A stretch of 13,853 nucleotides of DNA from CAYJBH01 sp964371365. GTDB taxonomy: Bacteria > Bacillota > Clostridia > Oscillospirales > Ruminococcaceae. Location of the stretch: assembly GCA_964371365.1 (NCBI GenBank), contig CAYJMO010000056.1, forward strand, positions 1 to 13,853, read 5' to 3'. The translations under genes were made by a program, and so were the position numbers. The notes beneath the pieces were generated by a model, which was given only the letters and a program-made list of their open reading frames with translations, made no database searches and was not told where the DNA came from. Below are positions 1-6,421 of this stretch, piece after piece (position 1 is the stretch's first letter; each line of letters starts with the position of its first letter).

Positions 1-12
1 ATGACATAACAC

Positions 13-40
13 TGCGTCAAGGGGACCCCTCCTTGACGCA
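13..40 (+). promoter_or_regulatory. Stem-loop in the leader of the first isomerase gene
   Basis: A perfect 10-bp inverted repeat, TGCGTCAAGG at 13-22 and CCTTGACGCA at 31-40, encloses an 8-base loop. It ends 20 bases before the ATG at 61, and the ribosome-binding site AAGGGG (49-53 region) lies just after it. No T-run follows, so it is not a classic terminator. It could be the end of an upstream gene cut off by the window edge, or a structured 5' leader that stabilises or tunes the downstream mRNA. The structure is visible; the role is not. Confidence 0.4.
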
Positions 41-60
41 CAACAACAAGGGGATTACAT

Positions 61-799
61 ATGAAAAAAAGCATACAACTCTATTCGGTGCGCAGCGTAT
101 CGAAGGACGACCTTAAATACGCCCTGCAAAAGGTATCGGAGATAGGATATGAGGGTGTCGAGTTTGCCGGCTTTTTCGATCATCCCGCACAGGATGTGAA
201 GAAATGGTTGGATGAATATAACCTTGTCGCCACCGGTTCCCATGTGCAGGCGGAGATGATGTTCGGCAACCCAAAAGAGGTTATCGAGTATCACAAGACC
301 ATAGGATGTGACATTATCATCTGCCCTTACTGGGTTATCGAGTGCCGTGCCGATGTTGAGGCGCTCGCGGAAAAACTCAATGCCGTTGCTCCGCTTTATA
401 GTGCAGCAGGGATGAAGGTGGCCTATCACAACCATGCACATGAGTACAAGATTGAGGACGGCAAAACCTACATGGATATCCTTGCGGAGCTGACCGATCC
501 TGATAAAATCAAGTTTGANNNNNNNNNNCGATGTCTACTGGGTTTACTGCGGTGATCATGACCCTATCACCGAGATGGAGAAGTTTAAAAACCGCTTGAT
601 CCTATTTCATGCTAAGGATGGCGACAAGGAAAACGGTCTCACCATAGGCACCGGCAAGGTGGATATGGTCAGCGTCATCAAAAAGGCAAAGGAGCTCGGC
701 ATAACCTGCGCCGTCGCAGAGTCGGAGGCAAGTGAAGTGCCGACGGAACAGCTCAAGGCGATAGAAGCTGACCTCAAGGCGCTGAACGACCTGCTGTAA
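61..799 (+). CDS. Sugar phosphate isomerase/epimerase (TIM barrel), interrupted by an N gap
   Basis: Belongs to the xylose isomerase-like TIM-barrel family (AP endonuclease 2 fold), which interconverts sugars, sugar acids or inositol derivatives using a divalent metal. The N-terminus has the family's IQLYSVR strand; residues 123-128 read HNHAHE. After the gap come a DVYWV strand, the FHAKDGD motif, an IGTGKVDM segment and a final AESEA, all in the order expected for this family. About 245 residues would be encoded, close to the usual 250-290. The ATG at 61 follows AAGGGG. Ten Ns at 519-528 split the gene, and the two halves are in different frames if the gap is taken literally. The motif context (KFE-x-DVYWV) fits a true gap length divisible by three, so an assembly placeholder is more likely than a pseudogene. 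The substrate is unknown. It pairs with the related gene at 859. Confidence 0.82.
519..528. other. Run of 10 Ns (assembly gap) inside the first isomerase gene
   Basis: Ten undetermined bases. The coding frame before the gap (codons starting at 61+3k) and after it (codons starting at 530+3k) differ by one base, so the stated length of 10 cannot be correct if the gene is intact. A length of 3, or 3 plus a multiple of 3, would restore the frame. Confidence 0.97.
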
Positions 800-858
800 T
801 CAAGACACGGCAAAAACCGATGTCATAATTAACAAGAATTTAGAAAGGGGCAACTACT

Positions 859-1830
859 ATGAAACTTGGCGTATTTACATGTTTAATGTCCGACCGCTCA
901 CTGGAGGATACCTTGAAGTATCTGACCGAGCAGGGTGTTGAGGCTATCGAGCTCGCCTGTGGTGGATATCCCGGCAATGCTCATGCAAATCCGGACGTTC
1001 TTTTAAACGACGAGGCGAAATTCAATGAATTTATGGCTACCATAAAAAAATATGACGTTATGGTATCGGCGCTCTCCTGCCATGCAAATCCTGTTCACCC
1101 GAACAAGGATATTGCAAAGGAGCATGACGAGGCTATCAGAAAAACCATTCTGCTTGCCGAGAAAATGGGTGTTAGCGCTATAAACACCTTCTCCGGCTGC
1201 CCCGGCGACAGTGAGACTTCACAGTATCCCAACTGGGTCACCTGCCCATGGCCGGACGATTTTGGCACCATCCTGGAGTACCAGTGGAACGAGAAGCTTA
1301 TCCCCTACTGGAAAGAGATGAACAAGTTCGCTAAGGAGCACGGCGATGTCAAACTCGCAATGGAGATGCACCCCGGCTTTTGTGTCTACAACACCGAGAC
1401 CGCCCTGCGTCTGCGCAAGGAGTGCGGCGAGAACATCGGCGTAAACTTCGACCCATCCCACCTTATCTGGCAGGGCATGGATCCGGTAGCAAGCATCAAA
1501 GCCCTCGGTCAGGCGGGCGCTATCTTCCACTTCCACGCAAAGGACACCAAGGTGGACGTCGCAAACACTTCCCTCAACGGCGTGCTTGACACCAAACACT
1601 ATGGTGATGAGATCAACCGCTCCTGGATATTCCGCTCCTGCGGATACGGCACCGACGAGGTACTGTGGAAAGACATGATTTCCATGCTGGCTAAGATTGG
1701 CTACGACGGCGCACTCTCCATCGAGCATGAGGACAGCTTAATGACCGTCGAGGAGGGTCTCGGCAAAGCTATCTTCTTCTTGAAAGATATGATAATCAAG
1801 GAAAAATCCAAAGGCATGTGGTGGGCATAG
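859..1830 (+). CDS. Sugar phosphate isomerase/epimerase (IolE-like TIM barrel)
   Basis: A 323-residue protein of the xylose isomerase-like TIM-barrel family. Candidate metal and catalytic residues stand at the usual strand ends: E169 and H171 in AMEMHPGF, D198 and H201 in NFDPSHLIWQG, H224 and H226 in HFHAKD, and E289 in SIEHED. The ATG at 859 is preceded by AGAAAGGGG with good spacing. It lies 59 bases after the first isomerase gene in the same direction, so the two probably share a transcript and a sugar or polyol catabolic pathway. Such enzymes are often encoded with Gfo/Idh/MocA dehydrogenases, but none is visible here; the upstream part of the locus may be outside the window. A hairpin terminator follows at about 1900. 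The exact substrate cannot be read from sequence. Confidence 0.88.
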   Translation: MKLGVFTCLMSDRSLEDTLKYLTEQGVEAIELACGGYPGNAHANPDVLLNDEAKFNEFMATIKKYDVMVSALSCHANPVHPNKDIAKEHDEAIRKTILLAEKMGVSAINTFSGCPGDSETSQYPNWVTCPWPDDFGTILEYQWNEKLIPYWKEMNKFAKEHGDVKLAMEMHPGFCVYNTETALRLRKECGENIGVNFDPSHLIWQGMDPVASIKALGQAGAIFHFHAKDTKVDVANTSLNGVLDTKHYGDEINRSWIFRSCGYGTDEVLWKDMISMLAKIGYDGALSIEHEDSLMTVEEGLGKAIFFLKDMIIKEKSKGMWWA

Positions 1831-1894
1831 TTTAGAAATTCTGCCACTAAAATGTGCTGATTTTCAGGTTGATTGTATTAATTTTGACCATCAA

Positions 1895-1935
1895 AACAGA
1901 CTCCGTGACGGTATCATACCGACACGGAGTTTGTT
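1895..1935 (+). terminator. Rho-independent terminator-like hairpin after the isomerase genes
   Basis: CTCCGTG (1901-1907) pairs with CACGGAG (1923-1929). The stem continues inward with CGGTAT/ATACCG past a single A-A mismatch, and outward through A-T and G-T pairs to about 1895/1935. The right arm ends in TTTGTT. It lies 65 bases after the stop codon and before the adaA promoter region, as expected for a transcript end. It is nearly symmetrical and could act on both strands. Confidence 0.75.
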
Positions 1936-1990
1936 AAACCAAACATTAAAATTGAATATACACTTTTCGGAAGAAATTCACCGTTTTTTA

Positions 1991-2018
1991 TGTTATAGTA
2001 TTCAGGGAGTATAAGGAG
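1991..2018 (+). promoter_or_regulatory. Extended -10 promoter candidate and ribosome-binding site for adaA
   Basis: TGTTATAGT at 1991-1999 is an extended -10 (TGn plus TATAGT). No good -35 sits 17 bases upstream, which is typical of an activator-dependent promoter and would fit autoactivation by methylated AdaA. AAGGAG at 2013-2018 lies 5-6 bases before the GTG start at 2024 and decides that start. I could not find a clear Ada box by eye. Confidence 0.38.
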
Positions 2019-2023
2019 ACAGT

Positions 2024-2653
2024 GTGTCGCAGGAATTTAGAAATGTTATAGATATGTCCTTCGAGGAAATGTATGATGCCGTAATTCGCAACGATGAGCG
2101 TTATGACACCATGTTTTTCTATGCGGTGAAATCGACAGGGATTTATTGCAGACCATCCTGCAGATCTAAGGACCCTAAGGCGAAAAATGTCGAGTTTTAT
2201 ATAACCTCAAAAGAGGCAGTGGCAAACGGTTATAGACCATGCAAAAGATGCAGGAGTGATCTTTTAGACTACAACCCGATGAAAGATATTGCCGAGAAAC
2301 TCAAAAACCTCATCGACGACATGTTTAACGAGGTGGAGACATTAAACAGCGAAATGGACAAACTCGGCTTTTCACGCAGGAGAATAGTCGATGTTTTCAA
2401 GCAGGTATACGGTCTAACCCCAACCGTATACGTAAATGACCTGCGATATAAAGAGGCGACAAGGCTGCTAAAAAGTACTGACGACGAGGTGATCGACATT
2501 GCTTATTCGGTAGGATTTGGCAGTCTTTCGGCATTCTATAAATTCTTTAAAGAACGGGCGCATTTGTCGCCGGCGGTATACAGGAAAGAGAGCAAGACCT
2601 CAAACACTGCCACAAATCCGAAAACAGCGAGAAAGGAACGATCACAAAAATGA
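2024..2653 (+). CDS. adaA: AdaA: methylphosphotriester-DNA methyltransferase and AraC-type activator
   Basis: A 209-residue protein with an N-terminal Ada zinc domain and a C-terminal AraC-type helix-turn-helix domain (about residues 95-195). The four zinc cysteines are C42, C46, C73 and C76. Their spacing (C-x3-C-x26-C-x2-C) is identical to E. coli Ada C38/C42/C69/C72, and C42 corresponds to the cysteine that accepts methyl groups from DNA phosphotriesters. In the known family, this methylation turns the protein into an activator of alkylation-repair genes. The C-terminal methyltransferase domain of E. coli Ada is absent; it is encoded by the next gene, the arrangement known from Bacillus subtilis adaA-adaB. 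The start is GTG with a strong AAGGAG before it. The last 20 residues are polar and probably disordered. The stop overlaps the adaB start by ATGA. Confidence 0.92.
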   Translation: MSQEFRNVIDMSFEEMYDAVIRNDERYDTMFFYAVKSTGIYCRPSCRSKDPKAKNVEFYITSKEAVANGYRPCKRCRSDLLDYNPMKDIAEKLKNLIDDMFNEVETLNSEMDKLGFSRRRIVDVFKQVYGLTPTVYVNDLRYKEATRLLKSTDDEVIDIAYSVGFGSLSAFYKFFKERAHLSPAVYRKESKTSNTATNPKTARKERSQK

Positions 2654-3120
2654 ACAATTTTGCGATTTATGAAACTAAAATGGGTTTATTTATAATGGAG
2701 TACCGGGACGAAAACCTTTTATGTTTAAAGAAATTACATGCCAATAATATAACCGATTTTGGGTCAAAAACCAGCTTTACCGATATGGTATACGGTCAAC
2801 TGTTAGAATATTTTGATGGCAAACGCAGGTGTTTTGACGTCCCGTATAAATTAATTGGCACCGATTTCCAAAAGAAGGTCTGGTCTGCACTCTGTGATAT
2901 ACCATACGGTGAGACGAGAAGCTATAAAGATATTGCAATAGCGGTCGGCAACGAAAAAGCGTGCCGCGCAGTCGGTATGGCAAACAACAAAAACCCAATA
3001 TCCATAATTGTGCCATGCCACCGAGTTATCGGAGCGTCGGGGAAGCTTGTCGGCTATGCAGGCGGACTCACGATGAAAGAGTTTTTGCTAAACATGGAGG
3101 GCGAAAACAAAGCAAGATGA
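2650..3120 (+). CDS. adaB: AdaB: methylated-DNA--protein-cysteine methyltransferase
   Basis: A 156-residue suicide enzyme that removes methyl groups from O6-methylguanine (and O4-methylthymine) in DNA onto its own cysteine. The active-site motif is intact: PCHRVIG with C123 as acceptor, preceded by R106-AVGMANNKNP, the conserved helix-turn-helix region used for DNA minor-groove binding and base flipping. GYAGGLTMKEFLLNMEG completes the C-terminal signature. The N-terminal alpha/beta domain is about residues 1-65. The start ATG overlaps the adaA stop (ATGA), so translation is probably coupled and the pair is co-induced by methylation of AdaA. Eight consecutive Gs directly follow the stop codon; being outside the gene they cannot shift its frame. 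Confidence 0.94.
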   Translation: MNNFAIYETKMGLFIMEYRDENLLCLKKLHANNITDFGSKTSFTDMVYGQLLEYFDGKRRCFDVPYKLIGTDFQKKVWSALCDIPYGETRSYKDIAIAVGNEKACRAVGMANNKNPISIIVPCHRVIGASGKLVGYAGGLTMKEFLLNMEGENKAR

Positions 3121-3173
3121 GGGGGGGGTCCGATATAATAGTCATCCAACCCCGAAACCCAACTCATCCCAAT

Positions 3174-3226
3174 CATGGTCACTGTTCTATGAACATCAAG
3201 ACAAAATCACGTTCATCTTGACCATG
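3174..3226. other. Imperfect inverted repeat at the adaB / histidine kinase convergent junction
   Basis: CATGGTCA (3174-3181) pairs with TGACCATG (3219-3226), and inside it ATGAAC (3189-3194) pairs with GTTCAT (3211-3216), leaving a 16-base loop. The structure includes the stop codon of the histidine kinase gene (minus strand, 3196-3198). It lies between two convergent genes, where a terminator is expected, but neither strand carries a T-run after it. Confidence 0.35.
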
Positions 3227-4404
3227 CCCGCACTCTCACTTTCGGCGAAGATCTTGCCGCCATGGTTGTCGCAGATAGATTTCGCCATGGATAACCCTAT
3301 ACCAAAACCTTTTCCCTTACTGTTGCGAGAGGCATCCTCGCGATAAAATCGAGTGAACCAGTCGTCATGCCTTCCGACAGGTATATCGGCGGTATAATTT
3401 GTGATGGTTATCAACTTTTTCCCACCCGACATTTTTAACTGAACCGTGATGGGAGAGCCGGGATCGGCGTATTTAATTGCGTTTTCAACCACCGTCTCGA
3501 ACAGGGTTCTGAGCGAGTTTAAATCCCCCTTAACTACAACATCGGGTAAAATGTTTGTCACAAAGGATAGATTCTTGCTCTGTGCCGACGACACAAACTC
3601 GTCGAGTGTCTCAAAAAGCAAAAGCGAGAGCGGAATATCGACGCGATTTGACTTTATCGATTGCTCGTCCAGCTTGGTCAGTGTTATAAGCCCCTCTACA
3701 AGAGAATTAAGTCGCGTTATCTGATTTTTTATGCTGGACGTCCACTCCGATTCATCGCCCTCAATCTCTATCACCTCGCAGTCCGCCTTGATGATGGAAA
3801 GCGGTGTTTTGAATTCATGGCTGACATCAGTGATAAACCTCTTTTGTCGCTCATAGCTCTTTGTAATGGGCGTCACCGCAAATCGGGAAAAAACACAGGA
3901 TAGTACAAAGATAACCGCTGTCGCCGTCACAAACACAAGGATGGACATATTCATAAAGGAGTTAAAGTTCATGAGTTCCTCCTCAATGTCGAGAAACAAA
4001 AAGGTCTCGGCACGATTATATTGTGTTCTCACATAGCGATAATTCTCTATCGTGCCATATTCTTTCCCGTCATCCTTTGCCTGTTGTGCATAGACTATCG
4101 CCTGTTCCGGCGAGACCGAGCTTATATTATTGGTGTTGACAAAGCTGATGTCTAAACCCTCATCGGTGCCGACCACAAAATATCGGGTGGTGAACGCAAG
4201 TTCCCGAGAGAATCTCTCCAGCACCACCAAGGAGGGTGCAAACTCCATGTCATTCTCTATGAGAAAGTCCAAAACCGCATCGGAGTTGGATATTATATTT
4301 CTGTAGTTGACAGCATTTATTGCCACGCCGATCAACAGCATGGTGACAATACTGATAGCGGTGGTGAGCAGTATAAATTTGCGCTGTAATGTTTTAAGCA
4401 TCAT
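3196..4404 (-). CDS. Membrane sensor histidine kinase of a two-component system
   Basis: A 402-residue sensor kinase. Residues 10-31 and 153-172 are hydrophobic and likely membrane-spanning, enclosing an external sensor of about 120 residues without a recognisable fold. The HisKA dimerisation box FITDVSHEFKTPLSII gives the phosphorylated histidine at H196. The ATPase domain follows: VVENAIKYAD (N308, Mg-ATP binding), WFTRFYRED (F box, about 349-357) and KGKGFGIGLSMAKSICDNHGG (G box, about 363-383). No HAMP domain is obvious, only a short linker. It overlaps the response regulator gene by 11 bases. Two adjacent ATGs (4404 and 4401) are possible starts; AAAGG stands 6 bases before the second, so that one may be used. 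The signal it senses is unknown. Confidence 0.93.
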   Translation of the reverse strand: MMLKTLQRKFILLTTAISIVTMLLIGVAINAVNYRNIISNSDAVLDFLIENDMEFAPSLVVLERFSRELAFTTRYFVVGTDEGLDISFVNTNNISSVSPEQAIVYAQQAKDDGKEYGTIENYRYVRTQYNRAETFLFLDIEEELMNFNSFMNMSILVFVTATAVIFVLSCVFSRFAVTPITKSYERQKRFITDVSHEFKTPLSIIKADCEVIEIEGDESEWTSSIKNQITRLNSLVEGLITLTKLDEQSIKSNRVDIPLSLLLFETLDEFVSSAQSKNLSFVTNILPDVVVKGDLNSLRTLFETVVENAIKYADPGSPITVQLKMSGGKKLITITNYTADIPVGRHDDWFTRFYREDASRNSKGKGFGIGLSMAKSICDNHGGKIFAESESAGMVKMNVILS

Positions 4405-5077
4405 GCACCTTTTTTTCCAGTGAGTATCCTGCGTTGCGAACAGCCTTTATGATCACATCTGCGCCGAGTGTCACAAGTTTCTTGCGTAGGTTAGAGATGT
4501 AGACCCATACGACGTTAATCTCGGCATCGCTATCGTACCCCCAGATCTTTTCCATGAATCGCTCACCCGATATGACATGGGAGTTGTTGATCAATAACAT
4601 CTCCATCATCTGAAATTCCTTGCCACCGAGCCGAATGCTTTCACCGTCGGTGTAGAGTTCAAAGGTCGCACGGTTGAGATTTAAGTTTTCAAAAGATATG
4701 ACGGAGGAACGGCTGTCCGACACTGTTCTTGTAATGGAGCGCAACCTTGCAAGCAATTCTTTGGTGTCAAACGGCTTGGTGAGGTAGTCGTTAGCGCCAA
4801 AATCCAATCCGGTAACCTTGTCGTCCACCGTGCTTTTTGCGGTGAGCATGATAATGGGGATTTTGTTGCCACTTTCGCGTGTGCGTTTTAGCACGGTCAA
4901 ACCGTCGACCTTAGGCATCATTATGTCGAGAATAACGGCGTCATAGTTCCCCGCCTCGAGGTAATCAAGTGCCTCCTGCCCATCAAAAACAGCATCAACG
5001 GAGTAGTTGAAGTGCTTTAATATCTTAACGAGTGCACTCGATAGTTCCCTTTCGTCTTCACACAGTAGCAGTCTCAT
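4394..5077 (-). CDS. OmpR/PhoB-family response regulator
   Basis: A 227-residue DNA-binding regulator, partner of the overlapping downstream kinase. The receiver domain (1-115) has the acidic pocket E7/D8, phosphoacceptor D51 in VILDIMMPKVDG, T79 in MLTAKS and K101 in LTKPFD. The winged-helix effector domain (about 127-222) contains LGGKEFQMMEMLLINNSHVISGERFMEKIWG and the recognition-helix region VVWVYISNLRKKL. It starts at ATG 5077 after AGGAG with 3-4 bases of spacing, and a good sigma-A promoter lies at 5115-5144. Its targets cannot be predicted; the neighbouring genes are housekeeping or sporulation genes, so location offers no clear clue. Confidence 0.95.
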   Translation of the reverse strand: MRLLLCEDERELSSALVKILKHFNYSVDAVFDGQEALDYLEAGNYDAVILDIMMPKVDGLTVLKRTRESGNKIPIIMLTAKSTVDDKVTGLDFGANDYLTKPFDTKELLARLRSITRTVSDSRSSVISFENLNLNRATFELYTDGESIRLGGKEFQMMEMLLINNSHVISGERFMEKIWGYDSDAEINVVWVYISNLRKKLVTLGADVIIKAVRNAGYSLEKKVHDA

Positions 5078-5114
5078 AATCTCCTATCCTTCGGTTTTGA
5101 ATGACTATAAAATG

Positions 5115-5144
5115 ATTATAACACAACATCCGAAGATTTAGCAA
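5115..5144 (-). promoter_or_regulatory. Sigma-A promoter for the two-component system
   Basis: Read on the minus strand: -35 TTGCTA (5144-5139), an 18-base spacer, then an exact -10 TATAAT (5120-5115) preceded by TGT, giving an extended -10. It lies about 38 bases upstream of the response regulator ATG, leaving room for the AGGAG ribosome-binding site. Confidence 0.55.
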
Positions 5145-5300
5145 GCATAATAGCACAGCACCCTATCTAACAACATCATCCTTTTTCGTGCCTAAATTGT
5201 AACGACAAAAATTTTAACAATCTTTCAGAATAGAAAGAGCATAGCGCGCATATTTATTTTATAGTCGTAACAATGATATTTTCGGAAAGGATTGTGAAGA

Positions 5301-5597
5301 ATGAATACTGCATCGGCGAAGATAACAGCCATGGTACCGGAGGGTGTAAAACAACATAAGATTGTGATGATAAATCGTCGCGAGCTCTCCTGTGAGGGGA
5401 TCACCGAAATAGTTGGGTATAACGAGACCGAGGCTATACTCGACACCGCGGTCGGTCGTCTGGTGATAGGTGGAAATCAGCTAACTATTTCCTCCTTGTC
5501 GGTCGATACCGGCAACCTCAAGGTGTTTGGAAACATCAGTTTTGTGGAGTATAAAGGCTCCAAGCAGGAGGGCTTTTTCAAGCGCATGATGCGATGA
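5301..5597 (+). CDS. yabP: Sporulation protein YabP
   Basis: A 98-residue YabP/YqfC-family protein, soluble and rich in beta strands. Family features are HKIVMINRRELSCEGITEIVGY, then a LDTAVGRLVIGGNQLTISSL segment and a KVFGNISFVEY strand near the end. In Bacillus this family is made in the mother cell during sporulation, and yabP sits with yabQ and divIC. That order is reproduced here: the stop overlaps the yabQ start (ATGA). The start ATG follows AAAGGA with about 9 bases of spacing. Its length matches the known family (about 100 residues). This is one of two genes that mark the source as a spore former. The exact biochemical role of YabP is not established. Confidence 0.93.
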   Translation: MNTASAKITAMVPEGVKQHKIVMINRRELSCEGITEIVGYNETEAILDTAVGRLVIGGNQLTISSLSVDTGNLKVFGNISFVEYKGSKQEGFFKRMMR

Positions 5598-6067
5598 TTG
5601 AGGCGCAAAGCCTCGGGATGGCTTGTGCTGACTCCATCGGTGCCATGGGTGCCGGGATTTTACTCGGTGTACTCTACCACGTTTTACGGTTTTTAAGCGG
5701 AAACTCCCGACACTCTACAACGATAAGAGACCTTGTTTTTGCTCCGATAGCGGCGGTGTTCTCTTTCAGCTATGCGGTGACCTACAGCTTCGCCGGAACA
5801 ATTCGGTGGTATATAATTCTTTTCATTTTAGTGGGAATTTTATGCTACCGAACCGCCGTTATGAAAAAAACCTTTGTATTTGAAACCTATCTGAGAAGAA
5901 AATTAAAAAGATTTTTTCTGTTACTGAGAAATTATTTTATCAGCAAAATACAACATATTGTATGCATTGCCAAAGAAAAACACAATAATCGAAAAGTTTT
6001 GCATAAAAACAGAAAAAAACAGTTGCAAAAAGGATGTAAAGTGTTGTATAATTCTGATAAGATGTAA
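5594..6067 (+). CDS. yabQ: Spore cortex biosynthesis membrane protein YabQ
   Basis: A 157-residue protein with three hydrophobic segments: about 12-34 (GAMGAGILLGVLYHVLRF), 47-66 (LVFAPIAAVFSFSYAVTYSF) and 73-89 (WYIILFILVGILCYRTA). A strongly basic, lysine-rich C-terminal half (about 95-157) probably lies in the cytoplasm. This fits YabQ, a mother-cell membrane protein needed for spore cortex formation in Bacillus. Sequence similarity in this family is low, so the call rests on membrane layout plus position: it overlaps yabP by 4 bases and precedes divIC. The tail is lysine- and asparagine-rich and coded by AT-rich DNA, unlike the first half. Confidence 0.85.
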   Translation: MIEAQSLGMACADSIGAMGAGILLGVLYHVLRFLSGNSRHSTTIRDLVFAPIAAVFSFSYAVTYSFAGTIRWYIILFILVGILCYRTAVMKKTFVFETYLRRKLKRFFLLLRNYFISKIQHIVCIAKEKHNNRKVLHKNRKKQLQKGCKVLYNSDKM

Positions 6068-6089
6068 TCTACCATAGGGAAATTGCGTT

Positions 6090-6404
6090 TTGTCCTCACC
6101 CCATTACAGAAAAACAAGAAGAAGACAGAGCAAGGCAGGCTTGGCAGTTAGGCTGGGTGTGGCTTTTATTGCTCTGTATCTACTTTTCATGTTGGTTCAA
6201 ACACAGATGCAGATAAGCCAGAAAAAAGCGGAGGCGGAGGGCGTCTCTGCGGACATAGCTCTTATGCAAAGTCAGATTAACGAGATTAACAGGCTTATCG
6301 GCTCCGAGACCGAGGCAGAGTATATGGAGCGAATTGCAAGAGAGCAGCTCGGTTATATCTCGGGAGATGAACGTGTTTTTGTGGATATAAACGCTAATCA
6401 ATAG
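6090..6404 (+). CDS. divIC: Septum formation initiator, DivIC/FtsB family
   Basis: A 104-residue bitopic cell-division protein. A basic cytoplasmic N-terminus (KTRRRQSKAG) precedes one membrane helix (about 19-37), a coiled coil (about 38-72) and the family's C-terminal signature YMERIAREQLGYISGDERVF (79-98). DivIC/FtsB forms a complex with FtsL and DivIB/FtsQ that activates septal peptidoglycan synthesis. The start is TTG at 6090, supported by AGGGA 9 bases upstream and by the lack of an in-frame ATG before the membrane helix; a weak start may keep expression low. It follows yabQ by 22 bases. In Bacillus the next gene is the S1-domain gene yabR, but here it is an amidohydrolase. Confidence 0.92.
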   Translation: MSSPHYRKTRRRQSKAGLAVRLGVAFIALYLLFMLVQTQMQISQKKAEAEGVSADIALMQSQINEINRLIGSETEAEYMERIAREQLGYISGDERVFVDINANQ

Positions 6405-6421
6405 GACTTAAGGGTGAATTT

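Noticed and set aside
1219..1728. A long minus-strand reading frame within the second isomerase gene
   Set aside because: It is a shadow of the well-supported plus-strand gene, with no ribosome-binding site and no family features.
3121..3128. A run of eight Gs as a phase-variable switch
   Set aside because: It lies directly after the adaB stop codon and outside any gene, and no promoter spacing depends on it.
5248..5274. A sigma-E-like promoter (GCATATT then GTAACAAT) upstream of yabP
   Set aside because: The -35-like part is good and would make biological sense, but the -10 part matches at only five of eight positions and the spacing (12) is too short.
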